Notes: a model not told the origin generated them from the letters alone. DNA of 64,000 nucleotides from Arcuatula senhousia (GCA_963971305.1 OZ020303.1:45434106-45498105); one strand, 5' to 3'; shown: positions 47,491 to 59,995, counted from the stretch's first letter. Numbers and translations are program-made.

Positions 47491-48054
47491 TTTTTATGCC
47501 CCCGCGACGACATGTCAGGGGGCATTAAGTACTCATGTCCGTCCGTACGAAATTTCCGTCAAGCTTTTCTCAGAACCCATACATGAGAATGATTTGAAGC
47601 TTGGTACGATGGTTCAGTATGACAAACTGTACATCCTAAGCTATTTTCAGACCTGTCGGACATCTACTTCCTGTTTGGGACTTAGGCCAATATGAAAATA
47701 TATGAACATGACTATGAAAATTTCCGTCAAGCTTTTCTCAGAAACCGTACATGAGAATGATTTGAAACTTGGTATGATGGTCAGTATGACAAACTGTACG
47801 TCCAAAGCGATTTTCAGACCTGTCGGACATCTACTTCCTGTTTGGAACTTAGGCTGATAGGAAAATATGTGAACATGACTATGAAAATTTTCGTGTAGCT
47901 TTTCTCAGAAACAGTACATGAGAAAGATTCGAAACTTAATAGGATGGTTCAGTATGACAAACTGTACGTCCTAAGCGATTTTTAGACCCGTCAGACTTCT
48001 ACTTCTTGTATGGGGCCAGCGGGGGCATCTGTGTCCCATGGACACATTCCTTCT
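47491..48054 (+). mobile_element. Pearl/HINE-like element, three 168-bp monomers
   Basis: The left hairpin is ATGCCCCC-GCGACGACATGTCA-GGGGGCAT (47496-47525), then GTCCGTCCGTACG. Three monomers with GCTTTTCTCAGAA are anchored at 47571, 47739 and 47906 (168- and 167-bp steps), containing GTATGACAAACTGTAC and ACCTGTCGGACATCTACTTC. The right end is CAGCGGGGGCATCTG (48018 on), a GTGTC-CCATG-GACAC hairpin (48031-48045) and ATTCCTTCTT. No coding capacity. Confidence 0.85.
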
Positions 48055-48904
48055 TTATTTTTATTTAGTTGAAAAGAAAAGGCGGATCTAAAAAATTTCA
48101 AAATTTTGCCCATTAAAAACGAAAGGGACGGCAGTTTTCGGCCTGTTTTGCCTTTAATCCAGATGAAGTAATAATCTGAAAAAAGGGTGGGATCTCTATT
48201 CCTGTGGAACATCCCCCCCCACCAGTGACCACACACATCTGCAAATGAAGATTGCAGAAAAAGTATTCAGACATTTTCTACTATATACATAATCATTTAC
48301 ATATGAATGTTTGGTCCAAATGGGTACTATTGGAATCTGTTTATATTTGTTTATAATAAGTATAGTGACCATGAAAAGCTGTTATTTTTTTGTGTTAGAT
48401 AATATATAAACAACTTTTTATTCCTGACTGTAAAATGGGAGGGCATCTGCCTAGCATTTCGCAGTATGTTTTGTGAAATACCACTTTTGCTTTAGGACTG
48501 ATAAATGTTCCAGTCAAATGAAGTTTTGAATCGTGTGAAAGACAAGTTTGATATTTGTTTTATATAAACATCAATATAATTTATCAGACATTGCCCCTAT
48601 TATCACATAGTCAATGTTTAATGTAATACTTAGTAATTATTTGAACTAGAAATAAATCTCTTAATATCTTAGTGACAGATAATATGTGAAATAAAAAAAG
48701 AAAAGATTTGAAGGAGGTTGAAAACTAATTATGTAATTTGGAACATAGATATTTAAGTGACAACAGATTGTTGGAAGACTTTGGTGAAGTTCATTAATAC
48801 AAACCTTTGTTTGATTTTCTATGCAATAAAGTATTTATCTATATTCATGAGGGCTATGTTTTTGCACATTATTGGAAAATCTTTAACTTTGATTTTTAAA
48901 AACA
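48055..48904. other. Filler with a decayed dispersed repeat
   Basis: 48078-48230 (GGCGGATCTAAAAAATTTC to TGTGGAACATCCCCCCCC) resembles other GATCC-type scraps. No gene seen. Confidence 0.4.
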
Positions 48905-49100
48905 AAGTTTGGGGGTATAAGGGAATAACCTTTTCTGTCTGTCCATCTGTCCACATTCCTGGTGAAATCACTCTTGGGATGAGCGTCCTAAACTGTTGGT
49001 GTTACTTAAACTTTTGTTTATTCCAATATGTATGAGTTAAATATGAAGTAATGGATATCTTTTTCTCAAAGAGCTCACTCATAGTATTCCTAGTGAAAAC
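48905..49100 (+). mobile_element. Possible decayed hairpin element, left part
   Basis: TTTGGGGGTATAAGGG followed by CTGTCTGTCCATCTGTCC resembles the left part of a mussel hairpin-element family known from recall. The right part (CAAAGAGCTCACTCATAG) resembles 23730 and 34525, but no clear terminal hairpin is present. Confidence 0.35.
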
Positions 49101-51066
49101 CATTTGTGAGACTGTTCATACTGCCATATATATTAAGGATAAATATTTAATCTGATTTAAATATAATAATATACCTGTTACAAATAAAACACCATAAAGA
49201 TCTGATAGCTATGACAATTACTAAATATTTGCATACAGATGTAAATACTTGTGGTCTAGTACCATTTACGTACATTTGTTTGTTCTTTGTTTTCTATCTA
49301 TCTGACCAGAAACCTTATATAAACTTTACTGTAAACCCCTGTTCAATCAAGTCTGTAATAATTATTTATATAGACCATGTACGTTTTTATTTCCTGAAGT
49401 TCTTTAATCTCTTCTAGAATGTGTAAAATTTGATGTCAAATTGTTATTATAAGGTGACTTTATTTTTAATAGGGCTTTTTTTATCTGTAAATCTTTATGT
49501 ATATTTACAAACATGATGAGTAATGTTTTAGCTTGAATTTGACAAAGAAAACCTGATGGAACAAAGAAAAATATATTTGTTCTTATTTTAGATGTGAACA
49601 AAAAAAGATATACTATTATTAGACATCGAACAAAGAAACAAGGAAAAGAAATTTTTCGGGCATCTTATACTGTCAGATATAATTTTAATCAAGTGAGTAG
49701 ATATGATGAGGCATGTTTCGGAAGATACATGTCATTACTATATCAGATGCTATGACATGCAAGTTCAACATAAAACATGTTCTAAATTTGCATGTTGTGA
49801 TACTTCCTGTGAGTAAATGATTCAGATTTGCATTAGTGAGGGTTTCATCTTTGTTTAATCATGCTCCAATTTGCTGGCTTCATGACTTCTGAAAACTCAT
49901 TTTTTTTCTGATTTTTTTAAAGACATTAACCTTATTTAAAAGTTCAATTCATATAAATTGTTGTTTTGATGTGTTTTTTGATGAAGTACCTAACAAAAGA
50001 AAAATAAAAAGATTTTTGGTTGTGGGCTTTAAGTGGACCCTTTCTGTCATTGTTATTAAAACAAACACCCTTTCTTTCCAAAACCAAAGATTTTGTTGTC
50101 ATAAGCAAGTTGGGGAGACACAAAATTCCATTAAGTACCTAAGTAAATGTGTATTAATTATATCCATGATAGTGATAATTTGCAAAGTGATCCTAATTAC
50201 CAGATTGACCTTAGCAGGTGCTTGGATAGAAACTACATACAGAATTACAAGTCCTCAATCTACCCAGTGGATGTTTCTCTAATTTGTTCCATCATTAGAA
50301 TACAGAAACCCTCTATTTTTACCAACTTCAAGATTGATTTCCTATTAATTTCATCTTTGAATATCCAATTTTCTAATTGTTGAAAAGATTGATAGTTTTA
50401 TTACCAGTCATATACTAAAACCATTCATTCCCCACTTCATTTACATTAAATGATGGTTTTAAAGTTCATTTTGATTTGATAATGTCAAATTTGTTCTTTG
50501 ATTAACAAGAAAATTGTTATAACTTAAAAACTTGATGACCAGCGATAAATCAGATTATATTTAGTCCACTATATTAGATATCTGTTGGACAAGTCTCTCA
50601 CCATTAATATGATAGATTTATTGTTGATTTTGTGGCCTTCACTTCTAAAAGATTTCAATTTTTTAGACTTTATTTTTCTAATATCATTCTAATTGACATT
50701 GATTAGAAGGTCTTTACCCATGGTCTTTAGTATGTGAAATGTTTAATTAGCATTTATTCAACTTTTAGCTCTGAGAACATTTAAGTAAAAAACTGTTTTA
50801 TTATCCAAACACAATTCAAATTTAAATGTTTTTTTTTCATGACAAAACTTATTGGCCAATTCAATCTTTTGTGCATAATCCATCCTTCTTAGTTGTTCAA
50901 ACATGTAAATAATCAGTATTCCAAACAAGTATTTGTTAAAGTGATAAATTGTTAAAAGTCTTTTACAATTACATGAATTAATGATGAATTATTTAAACAA
51001 AAGAATGTCTTTAACAGATAGTAGTAAATTAGACATTAGATACCAAATAATTTTTAGGTTAAAAAG
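49101..51066. other. AT-rich filler
   Basis: No gene seen. The 103-codon frame at 49971-50282 has no recognisable domain. Confidence 0.4.
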
Positions 51067-51893
51067 GCTTCTTCATCAGATTTGGGGGTCAGATTTCAAC
51101 ACTTCTGGCCTGTGTAATATTGTATCCATTTTATAAGAATGACTCCACCAATGGTGTGATAACAGTTGATGAAGGATAATTTTGTTGCACTGTTGCACAC
51201 CAATGGGAACAAAGTGATACCCATCTGTGAGAAGTAGATACCGGTACTATTGCATTTGGATTCTATGAGAAGTGGCTCTCTTCCAGGTTAATGGTCCTTA
51301 CCCAATGCTTTATCTGATGTAGTATTATAGTAAAGACGAGAGGTGATTAAACTGTAGGCCAGATATGAAGACTGGTCCAAAAACTTACAAAAAACAATAC
51401 CTATAAATAGATGAGTTTCAATTGCATTAACATGTTCAAAGCTATTATTAGCCACATTGTTTTCATTCAAAGACACCTAACTAGTATCTTTTTAGGATAA
51501 AAGGGTGTTATATATACTTCTTGAAATCAGATTTAGGGGGTCAGATTTCAACACCTCTGGCCTGTATAATATTGTATTCATTTTATAAGAATCCACCAAT
51601 GGTGTGATAACAGCTAGGTGATGAAGGACAATTTTGTTGCACAGTTGCACACCAATGGGAACAAAGTGATACCCATCTGTTAGAAGTAGATACTATTGGG
51701 TCATATGAGAAGTGATTATATCCCATGTTAAATGGTCTTTACCCAATGCTTTTATGTAAATGTAGTATTATAGTAAAGACATAACAATGCTATAAAGATC
51801 TGAGCCCCCAAAGCCTAGAAGAAGACCGTTTATATGCATCAACATTGAATATCTGCATGTTCAGTTATTATTAGCATTTTTTCTTCAAATTTT
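51067..51893 (+). repeat. Old tandem duplication, ~450-bp units
   Basis: Unit 1 (51067-51470) and unit 2 (51517-51893) share GGGGGTCAGATTTCAACAC, GGTGTGATAACAG, GTTGCACACCAATGGGAAC, AAAGTGATACCCATCTGT and TAGTATTATAGTAAAGAC in order, offset 441-451 bp. Identity is clearly below that of the 55.5-kb duplication, with many small indels. The 3' parts (about 51340-51470 against 51784-51893) are weakly similar. Confidence 0.75.
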
Positions 51894-53293
51894 GCTAAAA
51901 ATTATACATGTCCTATAGAAATTACCGTAAGTTCAAATTTTGTCTAGCATATTTTACAAATATACATTCTGTTATCTGTAGAATGAATCCCAAGTTGAGT
52001 CTTTATGTTCATTCATTTGACCACCTAAGTGCCTAAAATGATCTCTATATGTGTCTCTAAATAATTGAAATTTCTCTAAAGTTTCTTGGACGAGTGGTTT
52101 TCAAAAAGAAGAAATGATAGATAGTAATCTTCAACAGACATTAAAAGTTTTGTAAAGACATTGTCAACTTTTGACTTTTTTGTATGGTCTACCAAGTATA
52201 GACGTTTAATGTGTTAAAAGTGACACAAATGTTACCACTTATATAGATTATCATGGTTCTAATCAATTTGTATTCCTATATTTTTCTTGGGCTGAATTTA
52301 TGTTACATAATAGTATAAGCTGATTGGAAAATTTGGGGATCAATATTCTTTCCAATCTGGCATCCATAAGTTGATTTTGTAGAGATGAAAAATTCAGCAT
52401 ATACACACATATTCAAACACCTTTATATGGAATTCTTAAAACGTGGTGCAGTTTATCATACTGGTATTTGTTATGCAGAGATAGAATAGAATGATCCTAA
52501 AATGAATATTTTTTAGGCATGGAAATTTTTATTGTGTTTAATTAATTTATTTTAAAAATATATGCATTTTATCATGTTGGACTCACTCTTTGATATTGTG
52601 ATTTGAACTGCATCTGAATTGTAAATTAAAACATAGCCATGAAAATGTTTTAACCTGCCTTTTAATTAGCTTAGACTATAAAACCTTCCAAAACCCTTTG
52701 ATATTTTATAAAAAGATTACCACTAGTTACGTTATTATTAGAGTTATTGCCCTTGTTTTATGTAACTAACAATCACTTCTTCATCTGTAACAACCTTGTT
52801 AACCTTTAGTGTTAAATGGTCTATAACAATTTGAAGAACCTTAAAATTGTTGTCAACATGCAACTGTATCTTTACATGATAGAATCATGGGACATTTAAC
52901 TCTGATCATTATCAGAAGAGGAATACTGCAATAATTCTGTGGTAGGTTGCATCAGACAAGAATATGTTTTGTCACGTTGAGCAAGGGGGACAACCCTTTT
53001 GCCCAAGCTTTTTGAAGCTTTTCATTTTTTGCTTATCTGAATGTGTATCTACATTATAGTTCTGCATGCAAGTTCTGTTGAATTGTAATGTCCCAATAAC
53101 TTTTTCTCAAATCATGCAAAAAGGACATATGTCACTGCTAACTGTTCTGTCACTTTTGGTTGATATTTTCACCCTTTATGGTTTTGTCCTAAAGGTTGAG
53201 TACAGTTGCAACCACTTAGTGGCTGTAGACCAAGATTTGGCATCATTAATGAATGTGTTGCAGAGATTTATGTTAAAAAAAGCATTAAAATCA
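51894..53293. other. AT-rich filler
   Basis: No gene seen. The 81-codon frame at 53066-53311 runs into the inverted repeat that follows and shows no recognisable domain. Confidence 0.4.
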
Positions 53294-53402
53294 AAATCCA
53301 AATGTAGATAAAAGTAAAAGGGTGGCATGTTTTTTGCCCTTGATGAAGGAAGTATGTCTGAAAATTTGGGCCACCCTTTTACTTTTATCTACATTTGGAT
53401 TT
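53294..53402. repeat. Perfect 33-bp inverted repeat with 43-nt loop
   Basis: 53294-53326 (AAATCCAAATGTAGATAAAA, then GTAAAAGGGTGGC) is matched without mismatch by the inverse of 53370-53402. A transcript would form a stable hairpin. It could be a recent foldback element or a repair product; no target duplication was identified. Confidence 0.85.
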
Positions 53403-55537
53403 CGCTTTTATTGCTTGTTTTTTTTTTGGTGTTTTTTCCTTTTATATCTGGTTTACCATTATCCAACTTTTAGACTTTTTTATTCCTCTACACAAGGACA
53501 ACAGGGCAGCACATATTTTTATATGACGTGTAGCTTGTGTTGTGTTAATAAAGTGGCTATTTTACTGTAAAAAAAACTTTAGTATAAATTCTAGAAACAT
53601 AATGTAAGCCATTTCAAAACTTATCAAATCATTTTAGGATCAGACAGAATTAAAAAAAGCTTCATCATTTTAGGAGACAAAATTGAAAAAAAGCATTTTC
53701 TTGTTTCTAATCCTTATGTATGTTTTTATATCAATAAAAAAACTATATAAACTAAGTCATTTATGATTGACACAGTATCAGGTCATTGGACTGATAACTA
53801 GACCTCACTTTATAAAATTCAAACTACTTTGATAGTCCAAAGATATGTTACTTATCAGGGCCCTCACAAAGTTTTTGGCAAGGGGGAGGTGCCGGGCAGG
53901 GTGTGGTAGGGGAGTCCCCTCCCAGCTGAAGAAAATTTTCTACGATTGGGCCCATTTTGGTGGGTTTTGGTGCATATTTTTGCAAAAGGGGGGTGCAATA
54001 GCACCCAATACTCCTCCTTTTCCAACAGCATTGATTTTATATTGTCAAATCATGTAACAAAATTGTTGAGTTTGAAACATGAAATTAACTGACTGTCTGT
54101 AATGTTTTATGATGGTCATTTAGTACTCTATTATAAGTCACAAAAGATAAGATATTTTCATACTTAAGATCAAGATATTTGATACTTTGACCCTTAAGAC
54201 AGACACTTAGTTTGTCTGCCTGATTACATCCGTAGAAAGAAATAATGCTACACTTCGATCCATCTTTACTTAGTAATTTAATTTTCTTTCCAGTTAAATG
54301 TTTTTAGTCTTCCGAGATAAGCTTTGTAACCATTTGTAGTATTTTCTAGTTCATTGACGGTCTTTTATCCAGTGATTTAATTTTGTCCCAGACTGGCTAA
54401 ATTAGTGATTTTTGTATTTTACCTACCAAGTGACCATAAACATCCTTGTATGGGTATTGTATATAGGACCATAACCTAGCCACGGTCTCGTTCACCTCAA
54501 TGATATAGGAGTATACAGTTACTGATGGATATAATACAACATCATAATTATCGGCCTGATTTATATTGATATTCTGTTTGATAGAGGATCGGATCTGTGA
54601 TTTACAGAGATACTTGATGATACCTTCAGTGGTAAAGGGCCTAGTTGCGATGATTGAGGAGGACTACTGAACCAGACATGGTTAGATGGTTATCACAAGT
54701 TAACTGCCCCTTCTTTTGGTAGCCAAGGAAGCAATGTACTTAGTTGACTTTTTGACATTTTGACCTGGTTTAATTTTGTTTATGGTGGTCTGTTGTCTAA
54801 GAAACATTTAAAGTTAATGTTTGTCTGGTATTTGTAAAAGGAAACCAATAATTCAAACCCATAAGTTTTAAGAAAAATAATAATATTTTCATTTTAGTTC
54901 AATCCTTGTAGGTTATTAACATGGCAGTTTCCTCTCTTTATTTTGGTGCACAAGTTTGCTCTTGGCTAAAGCTGTATTGTAAGACATGATTTCATTGAAA
55001 AGGATAAAGGATATTTCAGTCGTTGATACTTTTGTAGGACACAACGAATGTAGCATATGTTTAGATGAATCATAAATTGAGATTATGCATAAATTATACT
55101 TAGTTTTTTCTTAGTATACTTAGTGCTTTTTATAAGAATAGGTATTGATGTTTTCCTTTCTAAATCTGTTTCTGTATATTATATGCAAGACAAATAAGGA
55201 ACGAATGAAAATGCAAGATCATGATGGTACATCATATTAGTTTCCTGCTAAATTATCTTTGAAATGTATCATGTAAGATATGGCTTTGCTATATAAACTG
55301 CTGTCACTGACTTGTGTGGAAAAAACAATTTTAACTATTTTGATAACAACAACATCATGATAGGAATCATAAAGCATAAAATCTGAATAATATTTTCTTT
55401 TTTCATGAATTATGTCATCCCCATCATTGATAGTAAATTGGCCTTGTCCCATATTTACAATTTCTTATAAACATATTCCATTTTATATGAATGAAATAAC
55501 ATGACTTTATTGTGACTTTAAAGTATGTCTGGTGCCC
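53403..55537. other. AT-rich filler with a decayed GC-richer repeat
   Basis: 53850-54025 (GGGCCCTCACAAAG, GGGGGAGGTGCCGGGCAGGG, GGGGGGTGCAATAGCACCC) is a GC-richer dispersed scrap; the 70-codon frame at 53845-54057 translates it. The rest shows no gene. Confidence 0.4.
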
Positions 55538-55596
55538 TTGACATATGTTGCAAAAGGGAAATGCATGTATTATTTATTTTTTTTGGGGGGGGTCTA

Positions 55597-55747
55597 CTGT
55601 GGATTCGTTTAATTTTGTAGGTACCAATTTTTGTGGTTTGATCAAGACTGCAGCCAGTTCAATGCGTGGGGCATCAGTTTTTGTAGGTAAAGACCATACA
55701 CAATAACCATGAAAAGTAATACCCCTCAAATAATTCTGAAACCACAG
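55597..55747. mobile_element. CTGTGGATTC terminal-inverted-repeat MITE
   Basis: Begins TA/CTGTGGATTCGTTTAATTTT and ends CTGAAACCACAG. Same family as 9630-9822. Duplicated at 57481-57631 as part of the 1.88-kb unit. Confidence 0.6.
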
Positions 55748-56932
55748 AATCTTCAACTCCAACTTTTGTCTTGATAGTTGAAATGAACTCCTACTTATTT
55801 ATGCAGATTGCAGCTTTCTTTATATTTTATTGTCCTTTTAGTCCTTTCTTACTGTTAATCTAATTTATTAATTTTTCTTTAAAACTATCCATTGTTAAAA
55901 AAAACTAAAATTTAAGCAGAACTTGGTTAATTGAAATTCCATAAACAATGTTTTCTGCAAGACAAATATTAGGTTGTTTCTTTCTTAGTTTTCAAGGATG
56001 TTTGAAATCTTGTTTGTAACATGCATGACTCTAAAGTTACAGACACAAGAAAAACAAACAATTTCTATTCTGTGTTTTTGTTTTATTACATTTGCGAATG
56101 GTTTTCATCACAAAGTGCATGTGAAAATGGATTTTTCATATGTTTTGCTTTACAATATATAGGTTAATATTTAGTACTCAGAAAAGACTATGGTACAGGA
56201 TAAAAAAAACTTTGGTCAGGTATATTTGTGACAAAGCAACCTTGGAAATAGTTGGGGGTTTTTGTGGGGGGGGGATGTATCTTTAATTGTGAAAAAGATC
56301 AAACACCTTCGATGCAGACCATCAATGTTCTTCTGTCATAAATTCTTCATTTTGCCCTTTTTGAGACTGATATGGGCTTTTGTATTAAACACTTTCAATT
56401 CTCAATCTCTTGCTCTGAAAAATATATTAAAAGCTAATTACCATAATAAATGACAAATACTCTGCTTGTCAATTGTATTTTATTTGCTACAGAAAAAATG
56501 AAACCTGCTGCATTTAAAATCTGGTGGTATCAATTTTTCATTCTTTGATGTGCTAATCCTTCATTTGTAACATGTTTTTCAGAAACACAGGTAGAGATGG
56601 ATATGTCCTGACTGACCAAGGCTGATACTGTAACTGCTGGCTGTGGTTAGACACATTATCAATGCTTTTTGTTGTGCTTCACCTACATCCATTTATTAGG
56701 TTGGTTTGGTGAATCGAGAACTTAATCTACATAACTTATTTTAAATGCAAACTACCTGTGTTTGCACCTTTACCAATCCCCTAATCAATTTGATTTATGC
56801 AAGTAATCAAAACTGTGGTCAATCCTTTAAACTTTTACAAAGATCTTGATTTTTCTTTGAAAAACATTTTAATACATTTGTACCTGTATTGTATATAAAA
56901 GGTTTTGGTGTTTCTTTGCAAATTGGTACATT

Positions 56933-57133
56933 GTGGCTCCCGCAGGGTAAAAAAACGACCTGCGACCTGAGGGCTTTTTAAGGGCGACTTCCAACCTACA
57001 CTTCATAAAATCGACCTATGCCAAAAACGACCTGCCACCTTTGCCAAAATATGCCTTTTAAAGTGACCTTGCGACCTCAGGCCCCTTTTAAAAGCGACCT
57101 TGCGACCTAAGGGGGGTACTATGCGGGAGCCCC
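56933..57133. mobile_element. GGCTCCCGCA MITE rich in GCGACCT repeats
   Basis: Inverted ends GGCTCCCGCA and TGCGGGAGCC; TACATT lies just outside both sides (56927-56932 and 57134-57139), a candidate 6-bp target duplication. The interior carries CGACCT at least six times, with a CTTGCGACCT pair. Duplicated at 58816-59016. Confidence 0.65.
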
Positions 57134-57480
57134 TACATTCTTTCCGGATTCAAATCTAGGCATTGTATACATGCATAGACAGAGTCCGAGATAAACAACC
57201 TGTTTGATCAATGATGATTGCCCAGTTCTTCAAGGCACCCTATTTATGACCATGCAACCTATTTTCTCCCCAGAAAAATACAGACAAATAGCAGAAATAT
57301 TGACAATTTACTACATTTTGAGACAACTTTCCTGACACTGGTATTTATGAAAAGGCCACATAGAGGGGGTCATAGTCTATTCATTATGTCCCCCCCCCCC
57401 ACTTTTGTGGGTAGACATATTGTCATATGTTGCAAAAGGGAAATGCATGTATTATTTATTTTTTTTTGGGGGGGGGTCTA

Positions 57481-57631
57481 CTGTGGATTCGTTTAATTTT
57501 GTAGGTACCAATTTTTGTGGTTTGATCAAGACTGCAGCCAGTTCAATGCGTGGGGCATCAGTTTTTGTAGGTAAAGACCATACACAATAACCATGAAAAG
57601 TAATACCCCTCAAATAATTCTGAAACCACAG
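57481..57631. mobile_element. CTGTGGATTC MITE, duplicated copy
   Basis: Copy of 55597-55747 carried by the tandem duplication. Confidence 0.6.
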
Positions 57632-58815
57632 AATCTTCAACTCCAACTTTTGTCTTGATAGTTGAAATGAACTCCTACTTATTTATGCAGATTGCAGCTT
57701 TCTTTATATTTTATTGTCCTTTTAGTCCTTTCTTACTGTTAATCTAATTTATTAATTTTTCTTTAAAACTATCCATTGTTAAAAAAAACTAAAATTTAAG
57801 CAGAACTTGGTTAATTGAAATTCCATAAACAATGTTTTCTGCAAGACAAATATTAGGTTGTTTCTTTCTTAGTTTTCAAGGATGTTTGAAATCTTGTTTG
57901 TAACATGCATGACTCTAAAGTTACAGACACAAGAAAAACAAACAATTTCTATTCTGTGTTTTTGTTTTATTACATTTGCGAATGGTTTTCATCACAAAGT
58001 GCATGTGAAAATGGATTTTTCATATGTTTTGCTTTACAATATATAGGTTAATATTTAGTACTCAGAAAAGACTATGGTACAGGATAAAAAAAACTTTGGT
58101 CAGGTATATTTGTGTCAAAGCAACCTTGGAAATAGTTGGGGGTTTTTGTGGGGGGGGATGTATCTTTAATTGTGAAAAAGATCAAACACCTTCGATGCAG
58201 ACCATCAATGTTCTTCTGTCATAAATTCTTCATTTTGCCCTTTTTGAGACTGATATGGGCTTTTGTATTAAACACTTTCAATTCTCAATCTCTTGCTCTG
58301 AAAAATATATTAAAAGCTAATTACCATAATAAATGACAAATACTCTGCTTGTCAATTGTATTTTATTTGCTACAGAAAAAATGAAACCTGCTGCATTTAA
58401 AATCTGGTGGTATCAATTTTTCATTCTTTGATGTGCTAATCCTTCATTTGTAACATGTTTTTCAGAAACACAGGTAGAGATGGATATGTCCTGACTGACC
58501 AAGGCTGATACTGTAACTGCTGGCTGTGGTTAGACACATTATCAATGCTTTTTGTTGTGCTTCACCTACATCCATTTATTAGGTTGGTTTGGTGAATCGA
58601 GAACTTAATCTACATAACTTATTTTAAATGCAAACTACCTGTGTTTGCACCTTTACCAATCCCCTAATCAATTTGATTTATGCAAGTAATCAAAACTGTG
58701 GTCAATCCTTTAAACTTTTACAAAGATCTTGATTTTTCTTTGAAAAACATTTTAATACATTTGTACCTGTATTGTATATAAAAGGTTTTGGTGTTTCTTT
58801 GCAAATTGGTACATT

Positions 58816-59016
58816 GTGGCTCCCGCAGGGTAAAAAAACGACCTGCGACCTGAGGGCTTTTTAAGGGCGACTTCCAACCTACACTTCATAAAATGGACCT
58901 ATGCCAAAAACGACCTGCCACCTTTGCCAAAATATGCCTTTTAAAGTGACCTTGCGACCTCAGGCCCCTTTTAAAAGCGACCTTGCGACCTAAGGGGGGT
59001 ACTATGCGGGAGCCCC
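58816..59016. mobile_element. GGCTCCCGCA MITE, duplicated copy
   Basis: Copy of 56933-57133 carried by the tandem duplication; differs at one seen site (AAATGGACC). Confidence 0.65.
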
Positions 59017-59269
59017 TACATTCTTTCCGGATTCAAATCTAGGCATTGTATACATGCATAGACAGAGTCCGAGATAAACAACCTGTTTGATCAATGATGA
59101 TTGCCCAGTTCTTCAAGGCACCCTATTTATGACCATGCAACCTATTTTCTCCCCAGAAAAATACAGACAAATAGCAGAAATATTGACAATTTACTACATT
59201 TTGAGACAACTTTCCTGACACTGGTATTTATGAAAAGGCCACATAGAGGGGGTCATAGTCTATTCATTA

Positions 59270-59995
59270 TGTCCCCCCCCCCCACTTTTGTGGGTAGACA
59301 TATTGTTTTTGTCGTGTCTGTCCGTCACAAAGTTTGTCAGCGCAACTCCTCTGAAACTACTGAACTGAATTCAATGAAACTTGGTATATAGGAAGTACAC
59401 CATATGTTGTTGTGCATGTTACCAGGAATTTTTTATCATCAATTTTTTTGTGGGAGTTATGGCCCTTTGAACTTAGAATTTGCTTAAAATCCTCATGTAT
59501 CATCTTGTCAGCGCAACTTCTCTGAAACTACAGAACCGAATTCAATGAAACTTGGTATATAGGAAGTACACCATATGTAGTTGTGCATATTACCAGGAAA
59601 TTTTTATCCTCAATTTTTTGTGGGAGTTATGTTCCTTTGAACTTAGAATTTGCTGAAAATCCTCCTTTATCATCTTGTCAGCGCAACTCCTCTGAAACTA
59701 CTAAACGGAATTTAATGAAACTTGTAGTATAGGAAGGACACCATATGTAGTTGTGCATGTTACCAAGAAGTTATGATCCTGATATTTTTGTGGGAGTAAT
59801 GGCCCTTTGAACTTAGAAATTTGCTTAAAATCCTCATTTATCATCTTTTCAGCACAACTCCTCTGAAACTACTGAACCGAATTCAATGAAACTTGGTTTA
59901 TAGGAAGGACACCAGTTGTAGTTGTGCATATGACCAGAAAATTTTTATCCTCAATTTTTTGTGGGAGTAATGGCCCTTTGAACTTAGAACTTTTG
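59270..59995 (+). mobile_element. Pearl/HINE-like element, four 171-bp monomers, 3' end missing
   Basis: The left hairpin is ATGTCCCCCCCCCCC-ACTTTT-GTGGGTAGACAT, then GTGTCTGTCCGTCAC. Monomers are anchored by CAGCGCAACTCCTCTGAAAC at 59338, 59509, 59679 and 59850 (170-171-bp steps), each with TCAATGAAACTTGGTATATA and GGGAGTTATGGCCCTTTGAA. The fourth monomer ends near 59995 in unrelated sequence; no 3' subterminal repeat or end hairpin was found. Confidence 0.75.

Larger units (their letters stand above)
55538..57423 (+). repeat. 1.88-kb tandem duplication, copy 1
   Basis: Starts near CATATGTTGCAAAAGGG (55542) and ends in GTAGACATATTGT (57423). It matches copy 2 (57424-59306) throughout. Only two substitutions were seen by eye (GTGACAAAG/GTGTCAAAG near 56230; AAATCGACC/AAATGGACC near 57009), plus length changes in T and G runs. 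It contains a CTGTGG-type MITE, a GGCTCCCGCA MITE and, at its right edge, the first ~50 bp of a hairpin element. No coding gene. Confidence 0.95.
57424..59306 (+). repeat. 1.88-kb tandem duplication, copy 2
   Basis: Direct head-to-tail copy of 55542-57423 with an offset of 1882 to 1884 bp depending on homopolymer length. It contains the duplicated MITEs at 57481-57631 and 58816-59016. Copy 2 runs without a break into the rest of the hairpin element that copy 1 contains only as a stub. Open frames at equal offsets in the two copies are not protein-like. Confidence 0.95.

Noticed and set aside
49971..50282. 103-codon plus-strand open frame
   Set aside because: No domain, AT-driven composition and no conserved context.
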